Source of the DNA: Adiantum capillus-veneris
Lineage: Eukaryota; Streptophyta; Polypodiopsida; Polypodiales; Pteridaceae
Assembly (NCBI GenBank): GCA_014529385.2
Contig: CM043952.1
Span: forward strand, 149,571,057-149,635,056
Direction: 5' to 3'
DNA: 64,000 bases
Shown: one piece after another, positions 1 through 10,317 of the stretch
Position numbering within the stretch: the first letter of the stretch is position 1
Layout of the letters: the number at the start of each line of letters is the position of its first letter
Position numbers and translations under genes: made by a program
Notes under the pieces: generated by a model
What the model was told of the DNA's origin: nothing
Seen by the model: the letters and a program-made list of their open reading frames with translations, nothing else
The model's database searches: none

Positions 1-101
1 TTGCCCAGAAACCTACTGTCCTCTCCCTTCAACAAGGCAAGACCGGTCTTGGAAACCTCCATAAGCTGAGCAAGGTTGCATCCGTACAACGAACGAATAG
101 G

Positions 102-129
102 TCCGTACAGTACAAACGTACTGTACGGA
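102..129. repeat. perfect inverted repeat, 11-bp arms, 6-bp loop
   Basis: The arms TCCGTACAGTA (102-112) and TACTGTACGGA (119-129) are exact reverse complements around the loop CAAACG. A further TCCGTAC lies at 81-87. No gene is near, so the role is unknown; it could be a site inside an old repeat. Confidence 0.85.
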
Positions 130-170
130 TCCATACAGATACTTTTTTTCAAAGAAAAAAAATTATGCAT

Positions 171-186
171 TGTGTCACGTGACACA
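171..186. repeat. 16-bp perfect palindrome with a central CACGTG
   Basis: TGTGTCACGTGACACA reads the same on both strands and contains the G-box core CACGTG, a known plant bZIP/bHLH binding core. No downstream gene can be recognised, so a regulatory role is only a possibility. Confidence 0.8.
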
Positions 187-475
187 TCCAACCCTATGTG
201 TCCGTGGACAAGCTACAACATGACTAGGGTTCAGTTCAGTGAAGTCAGTTTAGAATAGGAAGTGATCTGGCACTTTTGTGAGTCTGTTCACAGACCGTGC
301 ATGTCCAGACACTTAGATTAGATGCATATCCTCTGGTTGCACACGACATGACCATCAGATTTCCATCAGATTCCATCAAGAGCATTTTTACAGTGCATAG
401 ACCTATGTTCCCTATTTGACATTTTTCATTTATTATTTTTAAGTGACTTGTTGGAAAGTAGGTAGGGCAATTTTG

Positions 476-1276
476 TTAAGTTTGTATATAAGCAAACCTA
501 GCACTAGCACTTTCTAGCAGAAGAGGCAGCAGGAGTACACGCTCAACAGGCAACTTCTCAGCAGAACTCCCCAAGAGGCCTAGCGTTTTTGCATCACAGC
601 AGAAGCTGGCGTTTTTGAACCAGATCAGCCAGCGTTTTTGCATTGGCAACAACAAGAAGCAGAAGACTCCCAGCGTTAGCAGATTACCCACAGCCAGACC
701 ATTTTCAACCCTAGCGTTTTTGCATCTGCCAGGCATTTCAACGTTTTGCAGATCTACCGCGACGGAATCAACACAAGCACCAGTGTTTTCAGTCTGGAAA
801 CTGGTTCCCTGTCCATTTAATGTAACATGTGGACTCTGAAAGGTGCCAGACTGAACTGGAAAAACGTGTGGAATTGGCGTCCTAACCACCTGTTCATGGA
901 CGGAAGGAACCTGTCTTGGAGCCCCTGACTCCGCAACGTGCGAGTGCTCCCGATCTTGCTGGGACGCATGAAGTACGTGGGCTTGAGCCTCAACGGGCTC
1001 TACTGGCTGTGTGAGTTGCCTTGTCTGTTGTGACACTGGTGGCGCTTGCAAAAACTCCATAAACCTTGGATTCTGTACCAGTCGAGAAAACACATTCATA
1101 GCGGCAACCAACTGAGTCTTGAATGCATCATCTTCAAGTTGCCTAGTCATAAAGCCCTGAACTGGTGGAGTAGTCACATCAACAAGAGGTACAAACAGAT
1201 GTTGCCGTGAACTCTTGCCAACCTCAAACAATGTAGGAATTGCCTGCATTTCGAGTGAAGAGGAACCCTCTTCCAT
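476..1276 (-). pseudogene. Gln/Val-rich ORF, possible retrotransposon gag-like start
   Basis: An open minus-strand frame of 266 codons, longer than expected by chance here. The first 100 residues look protein-like (a segment around FSRLVQNPRFMEFLQAP), followed by a Gln-, Glu- and His-rich linker; the last 80 residues are hydrophobic and probably a readthrough of non-coding sequence. A second ATG, 22 bases upstream in another frame, heads a shorter ORF, so either could be the start. About 300 bp upstream in the same orientation lies a motif shared with 6.84 kb that may be an LTR remnant, which is why I favour the N-terminal part of a retroelement gag. No zinc knuckle or catalytic motif is visible, and a short unknown host gene is not excluded. 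Confidence 0.35.
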
Positions 1277-1539
1277 AATGCCTCTCTTTGTCAGCCATAG
1301 TGTAATCCCACGTTCCTGTACTCTGTGTCTTCACCAAAAACCAACCGAGGCTCACTTCTTGAAAAAAAATTGATTTTGTCTCGGCGACGGAACCATGAAA
1401 CCAGCCTTTGGCTTTCACCCGAAACTTTACTCTAGACTTTAGGACACAGAGAAACTTTGCAAATAAAAACCTGTAACGGGAATTGACACTTCAAACACAC
1501 ATGGCTTGGAAGCGACAACACTACCAAGCAGACGCCGAC

Positions 1540-1596
1540 ACCTGTTGGCCCCAAAGACTGGTGTCCCTCTCGGTATTTCTTTATTGTATTCAAAGA
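1540..1596. repeat. copy 1 of a shared about 50-bp motif (possible LTR end)
   Basis: The stretch around GGCCCCAAAGACTGGTGTCC followed by GGTATTTCTTTATT recurs at 6840-6890 as GCCCCAAAGATTGGCGCCCC plus the same GGTATTTCTTTATT. On the reverse strand AATAAAGAAATACC precedes the conserved block, like a polyadenylation signal inside an LTR. The repeat is seen directly; its LTR nature is inferred. Confidence 0.5.
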
Positions 1597-1599
1597 GGG

Positions 1600-3040
1600 A
1601 GTAAAATCTGCGATTTCCTACGAGCTGTCCCGCATAATCCGGGCTGAAAATGACATGTTCTGGCTTGATTTTGGTACCATAATTGTACTAGGACGCTTCA
1701 CAGACAGTATCCCCACGGAGTAGGTGACTTTCCCGGTGCATACGGACACTTTGCAAAACCTGGCGAGAATCTGCGGCACGCTGAATTCTCTGTTTTCTGC
1801 CTTGAAAGTGCGCTAGATCACCCGCACAACGGTCCCCTCGTGTCCCCGTATTAGGGGGCCGAAACCCTAAACCTAAAAAAATACACAGCAGGCTGTGTTT
1901 TCCTGTTTTGGGCTTCGTTTCGCGAGCCGATCGCGTCCTCGAGGTCCTGAACTTGTAGGGCTACTTGCCCTTTGAATCGGACGAGATTTCTCACGTGAAA
2001 TCTCTTCGAATTCACCCGTAATTGCAGGGGATTAGCAACTATCTAATCCAGTACGTGTGCAAGAGGCTCTTGCCTCTGTACATACAGATGAAAAGCCCTC
2101 AAGCGGGGCCTCACGCTTCTGTATTCAAAAGGGGGGAGAGGTGCGGGAGTGCAGAATCATCGCAATACATAGTGCAAGGGAGAAGGAAAGCTTTCCATTA
2201 AAGCTTCAACACCTGCACCAACTACTCACACACACACACTTTAAGTCACAGTGTGAGAGAGAGGCAGCACCAAATTGCTTTTTGCACCAATTCCTGGGTG
2301 AGGTGACTGAGTTTGACTTTTTGAAGCCTCTGGTGCTGCCAAGTGTCCTCTATGCCTCTTTTGAGTTAATTTCCTAGTATCCACCGACTTATATATGTAG
2401 CGAGGGGGCCTAAATGACTTTGAATTGAGCCTAGGCACCCTTTTACTGTTCGGATTCTAGTGCCGGTTGGGCCGACCAACTCGTGGCGACAAGGCCTTCC
2501 CGTCTGCGGGTGAAACTCTCGGCCATCGGTTGCTTCACACTGGCCACACAATGTCCGGGCATTTGTGACTTCAAAAAGAGGGTCTCAAAAATTAATTAAA
2601 AATCATCGGAAAGAAACCAACAACTAAGGTTAGCAGTTGCCATGTCGTCGTGACACTTGGGAGATACTAGAGCAACCAACGGATAGGAATCTCAACTCTA
2701 ATATCAACCTGCTGATTCATTGGTAACTTTTGGCATAGACACTCCTAATAAAGCTTCAAAGTACCAACTCAAATTGAAGAGAATTTGTGATGTTCACCTC
2801 CTCCATCCACTTTCATCGAGAGCCAAAAAGTGCCCTTGGCCAAATTATCCGGTGGACCTTCTTACCTTTTTGTTCTTTTCTTGTATACTGTGAGCTGTAG
2901 GTAGCCCCGTTGGCCTCCCTTGTCCACTGACACCTCAATCTACATCGTTGGGATTCTTTGATGAACCATCAACTGATTCCCTTGCTTCGTAGAAACCCTC
3001 GGATGCACTTTCAACTGATTCCCTTACTTTTTCAGAATCC
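1600..3040. other. no supported gene
   Basis: Only short shadow ORFs on both strands, none with a recognisable domain. The sequence between the gag-like ORF and the gag relic at 3.05 kb shows no LTR boundary, RNA gene or clear repeat to the eye. Confidence 0.6.
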
Positions 3041-3049
3041 TCTTATGAA

Positions 3050-3660
3050 CTTTTATGTGGTTCCCTTGGTTCTTTCTGTTTTCTGCAAGGTCAATGAGCC
3101 GACATGCATACCAAAACGTTGCTTGGCATGTTTTTTATGTCTTTGAATGGAGTTAGACTTTTGTTGCAAACAATACCATCGAATCTCTTTTGGCAAACCA
3201 CAACAAAACCGCTCAATGTGGTCCTTCAAAGTGACCCTCCGAAACGAGGACATTGGCAAATAGATATCCCAAAACTCTGGCAGTAGTCATCCAAAGTGTC
3301 TTTCTTAGTCATTCTCAGATGATGCCAAGCCCTGAAGACATCTTCAGATTCTTCCGTTATTTAGGTAGAAGTGAAAACTCTTGACTTTTACTCACTTCTT
3401 AGGTGGTGCTCTATGCAACAACAAAGTAGACCACCATGTTTGTGCATTTCCTTTCAAGCGAGATGCCGCCCTTTGCACCTTGGAGTGTTCCGAGAAATGA
3501 CCTCCTAAGAAGGCGATGTCAAACCATGGTATGAATTAAGGGTTAGATGGGTGCTTGACCCCATCCTTAAACTCCTTGATCTTCTTATCCTTTTGCTCAC
3601 TGTCTGAACTATCAGCAGAGGATGAAATCTGCTCCTTTGAACTGCTAGATGGCTCCGTGT
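3050..3660 (-). pseudogene. LTR-retrotransposon gag core (Retrotrans_gag type), decayed
   Basis: Reading the minus strand across frames gives a typical retrotransposon capsid region: a Ser/Asp-rich lead-in, then FSEHSKVQRAASRLKGNAQ followed by TWW, then a segment around LRMTKKDTLDDYCQSF and finally SFRRVTLKDHIERFCCGLP. The TWW after a gag helix, and the spacing to the last segment, are usual for plant Gypsy-type gag proteins. Several frameshifts and stops break the frame, so no protein can be made. No protease or RT follows downstream. The Ser-rich start resembles the Ser-rich end of the minus-strand segment at 4.74-5.27 kb, so the two are probably one gag split by about 1 kb of other DNA. 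Confidence 0.7.
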
Positions 3661-3720
3661 GTCAGGAGCACCAGAGGGGTTTAGGGATTTTTCTCGGATC
3701 TAGTACTCTGCACAAACACA

Positions 3721-3782
3721 AGGGTTACTTTACTTCACTTGAAAGAGAAACTGAAACTGAAAACAATGAATGAGAGAGAGAT

Positions 3783-3832
<50 letters not shown>

Positions 3833-3905
3833 GTTACATTCCTTCACTTGAAAGAGAAACTGAAACTGAAAACAATGAATGAGAGAGACGCTAAGAGAGA
3901 GAAAA
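3721..3905. repeat. tandem duplication around a GA microsatellite
   Basis: The block GGGTTACTTTACTTCACTTG with the following about 50 bp (ending AACAATGAATGAGAGAGA) is repeated almost unchanged from 3831, with a (GA)n tract of about 40 bp between the units. The second unit is the younger or more trimmed copy. Confidence 0.8.
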
Positions 3906-4740
3906 GAGACAACACGGCATGTCGGGTCCCAACCACCCATTTCTTGCACAATGATGCTAAATGATAAGATGGCGAGAGGCTAATGGGTACTTGATGCTAC
4001 TGATGCTGGGTACTATTGAGATAGCGAGGGGTACTGTGGTGCTTGATACTACGGGTACTTGGTATTGTGGGTACTGCTGGGTACTGAAGGTGCTAATGGG
4101 TATTGCTGGAGATGCTTGGTGTTGCGACGACGACGATGATGACGAGGAGGCTATGGGTTGATCTGCTATCACTGGGGATGGTGATGGGCTGAAAACTGAA
4201 ATCGCTTAAGAGGCTATGGGCTGAAAACTGAAAACGCTTACTCCGACGAGGATTGCAATCCCAACGAGGTTATGGGATGGATGATGAAAATGCTGATGGC
4301 TGATGAGAAAAACGCGGGTCCTGTCTGGAGAGGCTCTGTCATCATTGCTCCTTTGCTCTCTATTGGCGCCCAAGGGCATGCTCTTATAGGTGCAAAAAGC
4401 TGGATCGGGCAGCCCTTTGGCTGAACCCTACAATTTGGAAGATGAAGAGTCACTTATAATTAAATGCAAGACTAAGAGGCGGTTCCAACGCGGTAAAATG
4501 CCTATATGCTGAAATGTTGTATTGTGCAAGAGAGGGTAGGCAACTATGACCGGCCTCGACATGCACGTGCTGCTAGAGGCTCAAAACGGTGCCAAGCTAG
4601 GTCCTAAGCTAAGATTGAGCTAGACTGTAGTAGAAGCTTGTCCATGTGGCGCAAGTGAAGTGCGCACGTGACACCCTGTGCCTTCTAGACTTTTTTCGAA
4701 GGTTTGCTTTCTTGCTTTTTCTCCGCTTTGTCTGCTTTTT
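3906..4740. other. spacer inside the gag relic, no supported gene
   Basis: Contains GGGTACT-type short repeats at 3985-4110 and two copies of a segment around GAGGCTATGGG with CTGAAAACTGAAA (4148-4235). Open frames here are short and built from the repeats. It separates the two gag portions. Confidence 0.5.
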
Positions 4741-4741
4741 C

Positions 4742-5270
4742 TCATCCACACTTAGAACTAGAGGACGACAAACTGTTGGAACTCTCTGAAGACGAAGAAA
4801 TATCTAGGTCATCCTCGAAGCGAACATGCTTCTTGGATCTTCTTACCACCTCGAAAGTCGGCTTCCGGCCCAAATAATTGGGGAAATTTGCTGACTTTCT
4901 CTTCTTCCGAGAGTGCTTTAAGCCTTTCATCACTTCTTTCAAGAGCTTGGTCAAATTCTTTCTACAAGTACAATTTTTGTTTTTCGCACTCGGCTTTTCT
5001 TTGAGCTTCCTTATCGTCTTGAGAGTAGAATTGATGGTCTCTTTTCATCTCGAGTGAATCTCATCAATCAGGTAATCCTTCAAGTGATTCACATATTTCG
5101 GATCTTTGGAATACTTGATCAATCTTTTCACACACGTGTCAACCTACAAGTGAGGTTTGTACTCCATTCTGTTGAGTTTTACCGTCGGAAATTTGCCAAA
5201 ATCTCCGTTGGTTTCATTGGTTCCCACTCTAGGTTTAAGCTTTTCTTCATCTCCTAGGCGACCAAGAGAC
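4742..5270 (-). pseudogene. N-terminal part of a retrotransposon gag, decayed
   Basis: Minus-strand reading from 5270 downward gives a mostly open, charged protein: a segment around FPTVKLNRMEYKPHL, then LIKYSKDPKYVNHLKDYL, a Lys-rich stretch, and a final SKKHVRFEDDLD followed by a Ser/Glu run. There are at least two in-frame stops. It lies just downstream, in the same orientation, of a tRNA-Met-type primer-binding site and LTR edge at 5330-5343, as a gag should. The Ser-run continues in style at 3.66 kb, where the capsid core appears. No enzymatic domain is present here. Confidence 0.6.
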
Positions 5271-5329
5271 GAGAACCCCTGTGTGCTGCAGAAAGGATCG
5301 GATCCTTTATAGAAGAAGAATTGTTTTGA

Positions 5330-5343
5330 GCTATAATACCACT
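5330..5343 (-). other. primer-binding site and LTR edge of the minus-strand retrotransposon
   Basis: On the minus strand TGGTATTATAGC (5341-5330) matches the plant initiator-tRNA-Met site TGGTATCAGAGC at 10 of 12 positions. It sits 1 bp after a minus-strand ...CCTGTAACA end, the usual CA terminus of an LTR, so the LTR would extend to the right from 5343. Its outer edge was not found. Confidence 0.55.
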
Positions 5344-5482
5344 GTTACAGGCTTGGACACTCCAAGCGAGAAATCAACAACAATACACGAACAAAATATG
5401 CAAATAATTGAACTTGAGAAGAGAGAGAGAAAGAGAAATGAATAGAAATGTTATATTAACGTCTTCAAAAGGCCAAAATGAC

Positions 5483-6717
5483 CTATGAGACCAATCTGTT
5501 ACAAAATGGAAGAACTAGAATAAAGATACTACTACTAGAATCTATCCTCATATGCACTCTGGATGTCGAGAGTATGGCTCGAATTCTCTGCTGTAGTCTC
5601 CGTCGCTGTTGCGTAGCCCTTCTCCTCAATCGTGGCTGTTTGGATCTCCGTAGCTCCAATGCTCGGTCGATGAGAGTGCCGGTAGTGGTCAAATGAGTGT
5701 GGGCCAAGCTCTGCAGTGATGGCTGCTCCTCTGGCTGCCCCATATCTAGTGAAAAGAAATCTGTAATCTATCTTTGGGACTGTCTCTCTCTATCTCTCCC
5801 CAGTAAAGTGTGTATATATCTGTGTAACTCAAGTAGATATAGCCCAAGATACCTCTGATCCTAATAACGCATGACCCTAGAGAAAGGACCGAAACCCTCT
5901 TCAAATAAGTAGTGGAAATGGTCCCGAATCTCATAGTACACTGTGCAATGACATATGTAATGTAGCTCTGTCTCTGGCTCTAGCTGGCATAAGCGGCATA
6001 TCCTGCTGTCTGCTGGTATCCCTGTGAATCTACTAGTCTCAATCTCCTGTTGATGTGAGGATGTGCGTATCTGACCAATGGCACACCGCAAAGCATGAGA
6101 CATGTGTGTCCATGTAGCTGGGTCGAATCACAAACCCATCTCCTGTGAGGTAGAGAAGATGCTCTCTATAGAAAGCCATCTTTGTGCCCAACTCCTGTAG
6201 GGGCTCTATCCATGTCCTCTTCGTATCCATCTGGATCAGGTCCTGACGAATGAGTCTAGTAATCTCCACCCGTGTAAGAGACATCGAGGATGCCTGAAGA
6301 GAGTATTGGAAAGGGGGCAGCTTGTCCATGGTGAAGCCATGCGTCTGAAACCATAATGTCATGTGTGCATACCAGCATGAAGTGTCCCCGTCAAGAGCTA
6401 ACTGTCTGCTGGAAGACTCAAGGGCCAGTCTAGCATATCTGTCTCTAGTAGTATCCCACAAGCTGTGCACAAAGGAGACTGATCTGGTAAGCGCCTCAAT
6501 CTCCATAGGAGGGGCAGCTAGCTCTGCTCGAATGATAGCGTGGGGTACGGAGACCTTGGTTCGATTAGTCGAGAGATCATAGGTACGAAGGGCCTCTCCA
6601 TACGTCTCCAACCACCCTGGCCTATAAAGGTCCCCATATCTGCACCCTATACAACATAGTTGAGGCTACTAAAGTATCAAAGAGCCATAACTTAGTCCGA
6701 GGTTCGTGGAACTGAAC

Positions 6718-6721
<4 letters not shown>
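5483..6721 (-). pseudogene. 3' end of a LINE ORF2 (post-RT region and zinc knuckle)
   Basis: The minus strand from 6721 encodes a post-RT segment starting near [20 protein letters not shown], a form common in LINE proteins (a 'LLYG.E.W'-like motif). It continues through 6039-6611 into a C-terminal Cys/His cluster: RICRLCQLEPETELHYICHC at about 5.98 kb, a C-X2-C...H...C arrangement as in LINE C-terminal zinc knuckles. Frames shift at about 6.07 and 5.88 kb, and a final Arg-rich stretch covers 5483-5743. Endonuclease and RT core are missing: the 5' side stops abruptly at the GA tract starting at 6722, so this is a 5'-truncated or broken copy. Confidence 0.7.

Positions 6722-6811
<90 letters not shown>
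6722..6811. repeat. (GA)n microsatellite, about 90 bp
   Basis: Uninterrupted GA dinucleotide run. It marks the exact 5' truncation point of the LINE fragment on its left. Confidence 0.97.
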
Positions 6812-6814
<3 letters not shown>

Positions 6815-6837
6815 GACATGGTACGGTGTAGTTTCGA

Positions 6838-6892
6838 GCCAAGACGCACTAGCCCCAAAGATTGGCGCCCCTAATGGTATTTCTTTATTATT
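6838..6892. repeat. copy 2 of the shared about 50-bp motif
   Basis: GCCCCAAAGATTGGCGCCCC then GGTATTTCTTTATT, matching 1540-1596. Only about 30 bp separates it from the GA tract. On the minus strand it would lie upstream of the LINE fragment, so it may be a leftover LTR end unrelated to that fragment. Confidence 0.5.
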
Positions 6893-7915
6893 ACTTCGCC
6901 AAGGTACAACTCCGGAGGGTACTCTTCTCCGAGACTATGCCCCAAAGGAAGAGCCCAAAAGCATCAAATCCAAAAGCATTCACCCCCAAAAGCGTTGCTC
7001 TCAAAGCTCATGCAAGCTTTGCTGAAATCTGCCAATGCAAAACGTGGAACTCCGTACAATGTACCACGTTATTACTGTCAGCACAATTTACGGAAATTAG
7101 CCCAGAGTTCAAGCTTTTGATATTTTTGGGTTCAAGCCCCACGACGGTTGCTCGTAAGTTCATTCAAGTTGGTAGGTTTTGGTTTTTATAAAAATTCCAA
7201 CTCTTTTCTGTTTTAGGCACCTCGGCCACACTTTCTGAGTTGAGTTCAGTTCAGTTCTTCTTGTCCTCTTGGCCAGTTCTTCCCAGTTGGGCACGCCACA
7301 TCATCAGTTTGTGACAAGAATGCCCTTCCCTCCCCCCCCCCCTTTTTAAGTCTTTAGGCCTCTTTTTATAGCCTCCTCTCGTCTACTTAGTGTGCATGCT
7401 ACAATTAGCGCAAATCCATCCAAACTAGTCAACCTTAAAGAGCAACCATTAACCGTATTCAAATTTCACACTAGAGGGTAGATTCTTGATAGTGAAGTTG
7501 TCCTCTTCAAGAAAACATAAAAAAGCATGTTGGTTTTTTAGGAAGCACTTTTCGCTTTTTTGGAAAGCACTTTTCATTTCATGGAGAAAATGGCTTCTAA
7601 AATATGTTTCGATCATAATTCTCATAGAGAGCACTGAAAATCCTAAAAAGCACATCGAAACAAGCATAATTGATGACATAGCCTTTATTGCCAAGTGAGC
7701 TGGTTTTTCAGTTTATTGGCTCTGCCTTTCGGCAGAAAGGGAGTGTAAATACGAGGGAATTTCTGCCCGTGACAACGGAGCGTCCTTCAATTTTTGGAAG
7801 GTATGCTTTATTTTTCTCCTCTTTAGGGAAGTAAAAAGACGGCTCCCTAAAAAGGGACCCATCGACCCCCAAATAATAAGTCTTATTTAACCCAGTTGAG
7901 AGGCATCGACGGGCT
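6893..7915. other. no supported gene
   Basis: AT-rich DNA with a poly-C run near 7330 and GCACTTTTCG/GCACTTTTCA short repeats around 7545-7575. ORFs on the two strands overlap each other and show no domain. Confidence 0.6.
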
Positions 7916-7920
7916 AGTGT

Positions 7921-7990
7921 CTCCGTGGTTAGCGCAGCTGAGACGAAATTCCTGCCGTTTAATTCGGGGCTCAATCCTCGTTGGCCTCCA
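7921..7990 (+). repeat. tRNA-like head, candidate SINE
   Basis: TGGTTAGCGCAGCTGAG resembles a tRNA D-arm/A box, and about 30 bp on GGGGCTCAATCCTCG resembles a T-arm/B box. The acceptor-stem halves do not pair well and there is no anticodon loop, so this is not a working tRNA gene. A tRNA-derived SINE head is the likeliest reading. Confidence 0.4.
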
Positions 7991-8266
7991 CGACTCTAAA
8001 TGCCCCCCTGAGTGGTTTTGTCTCTGGACCCCTTTCTTTTTACACGCAAATCCGTATTCTTTGCTGATCTTCGCATATGGAGCTCCCTTTGCGCTGCTAT
8101 TTTTGCTGGAGCTTTCCGACGCGGAGCTCTTTTATCTGCACCTCTCCACGCTTGAAATGGTGGATCATAGCTCTCCCAATTGCAAGCGCAAGTTCAACGC
8201 CTCTAAACTGGCTCCTCTACCCTAATCGATAGTCTTTCTTCTTCTTCGTTTCCTTCTCTCTCGTGT

Positions 8267-8329
<63 letters not shown>
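8267..8329. repeat. (CT)n microsatellite
   Basis: Uninterrupted CT repeat of about 60 bp, followed by TTTTCAGTCGG. Confidence 0.95.
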
Positions 8330-8332
<3 letters not shown>

Positions 8333-8621
8333 CAGTCGGAGTGAAAGGTAGTGCCATCGTCTGGCTCCAGACGCCTTGTTTTCTAGGATTTCCTCCAAAA
8401 ACATGAATCGTTCAGAAAGTTGGTAGTGCAGGCTTGAAAGGGACAATTCTGTAGAGGATAATTCACACTTAGTTTATTTTGTCTTTTTTGCCCCCCCATG
8501 GCTATTAAATCAAAATTTTGCTGTGATTGCTTGGCAGTATGGGTCCCTTTTCATTGTGGAGCCAATGGAGCTAAGCTAGCAAATTTTCAGCAAATGTTCA
8601 AAAATGCAATTACATATAATG

Positions 8622-8635
8622 AAAGGCCCTTAACT
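8622..8635. repeat. 5' target-site duplication of the GC-rich LINE
   Basis: AAAGGCCCTTAACT here is identical to 15507-15520 directly after the LINE poly-A tail. A 14-bp exact direct repeat around an A-tailed element is the hallmark of target-primed reverse transcription. Confidence 0.92.
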
Positions 8636-8691
8636 CAATATAACATTTCATTGTAAAGGTGCAACGGAAGTGCTCGCTACTGCTGCACGCT

Positions 8692-8765
8692 CCCCCCCCC
8701 CCCCCCCCCCCCCCCCCCCTGCTGCGCCATCGCTGCCCCTTCTCCCCCCCCCCCCCCCCCCCCCC
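8692..8765. repeat. paired poly-C tracts in the LINE 5' UTR
   Basis: Two runs of about 28 and 23 C separated by GCTGCGCCATCGCTGCCCC-like sequence, followed by CCCTCGCGCTGCC-type short repeats to about 9060. The long Pro-rich ORFs read here are artefacts of the homopolymers. Confidence 0.9.
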
Positions 8766-9182
8766 TCGCCCTCGCACTTCCTCCAGCCCCCGCACTGCCC
8801 CCCCTCCCCTTCGCGCTGCCTCCTGCCCCCCCCTCGCCCTCACGCTGCCTCCCTCACCCTCGCGCTGCCTAGCCCAACCCGGCCCCCCCCCCCCCCCCGT
8901 CCGTTGCCTTCCCCCCTTCCCTCCAGCCCGTCCGTTGCCTTCCCCCCTTCCCTCCAGCCCGTCCGCTGCCCTCCCCCCCTCCCTGGCCGCTTCTCCCCCA
9001 CCCCGCCTGCAGCCTTTTGTCTCTCGCTCGCCGCTCTCTCCGTCCCCCCCCCCGTCGTCCTCACTGTTCCCGAAGGTCTTCTACACCTGGCTCTGCAGCA
9101 TTTCTTCTTCGGACGAGTGCTCGGCGTACTCGGTTGCAGACTTCCTTCACCGTCCGCTTCTTCGACTCAGCAGTAGACACAG

Positions 9183-10286
9183 ATGGAGGCTCCAGCTCCA
9201 CCACAGAGGGACTCGCCTGAAGCCCCCTCGCCCGACCCCGCTGAGCCCACCATTCGACTTGCTCTTTCGCCGACAGAGCAAGCGAGCCTTGCCGCAGAGG
9301 TAGAGCGCTTGCAGGCGACTCTGTCATCTGCAAGGTTCTCGGCACGCGTCCTAGCAGAGGAGAGCTGCGAGACCTTCTCCAGGCCCGCCTTCTCGCAGAG
9401 GTGGGCAAGATCTTGGATGTCCAGATTCTCGGACGGGGTACTACTAGATCGAGTTTGAGACTTCCGAGATGGCCTCCAAGGTCATAGCTATGAGTCCAAT
9501 GGCCATCCGAGCATCACGCGCCCACTTTCAACAGTGGCGACATAGTTTTGATCCGACTTTGGATGTGCTCGTAGAGGAGGCAGACATCCCCATCTCAGTT
9601 TGCTTTCCGGGTTTACGGAGGGAGTACCTTCCACTTCTCTCCAGGATTGGCTCCGCCATCGGGACTGTCCTGGAGACACCTCGTACGGCAGCATCAGTAG
9701 TTGCCAAGGCGGCTGGCATCCCTTCAGTTCGAGTTTTGGTCAGAGATACCCACACGCTCCCGAAGGTCATCCTTCTGCCTTGGGTGAGTGGGGGTTGGTT
9801 TAGACAGAGTGTGGAGTACTCGGGTCTCCCGAACCAATGCTTCATTTGCAAACAGATGGGCCACCTAGCGAAGGCCTGTCCACGGAGGAGGCCACGACCT
9901 GCACCTCAGCCTCAGCCCCAGCTTGCCAAGGCTGGGCCGCAGCCACAGCCAACTGCACAGCGCACAGATTCAGAGCCATCCTCCGAGCCTGGGGCTCCAG
10001 CGGAGGGGGGGTGGCAGCAGGCCCGTGGCCGTCGACGCCAGGGGCCACAGCGACAGCCTGGCACTCAGAGTGGCCCTCAGGTGCCTACTCAGCAGCAGTG
10101 GGTTCCCACGGGGAACCGCTTTGGTCCTCTTGAGCAGGAGGAGCCCCCTACGCCAGCCTCCCCCTCAGCTTCACCCTCGCCAGCCGCCCCACCTTTAGAT
10201 GTCCCCTCCTCCTCCACATGCCCTCCCCCGCCCTCTGCTCCCACCTACTCCCCTCCTCGCCCTCCTGTCTCTGTCGCCCCACCCCG

Positions 10287-10317
<31 letters not shown>

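Noticed and set aside
3770-3964. Arg/Glu-repeat ORFs around GA tracts here and at other GA sites
   Set aside because: Microsatellite translations with no conserved sequence outside the repeat.
5746-5934. Independent small gene on the minus strand
   Set aside because: It is a frame-shifted part of the LINE 3' end at 5.48-6.72 kb.
7921-7990. Functional tRNA gene
   Set aside because: A- and B-box-like words are present, but there is no credible acceptor stem or anticodon arm; treated as a SINE head.
8659-9303. Long Pro/Ser-rich ORFs on + and Arg/Gly-rich ORFs on -
   Set aside because: They are read out of the C homopolymers and CT/GC-rich 5' UTR of the LINE; no domain and no start context.
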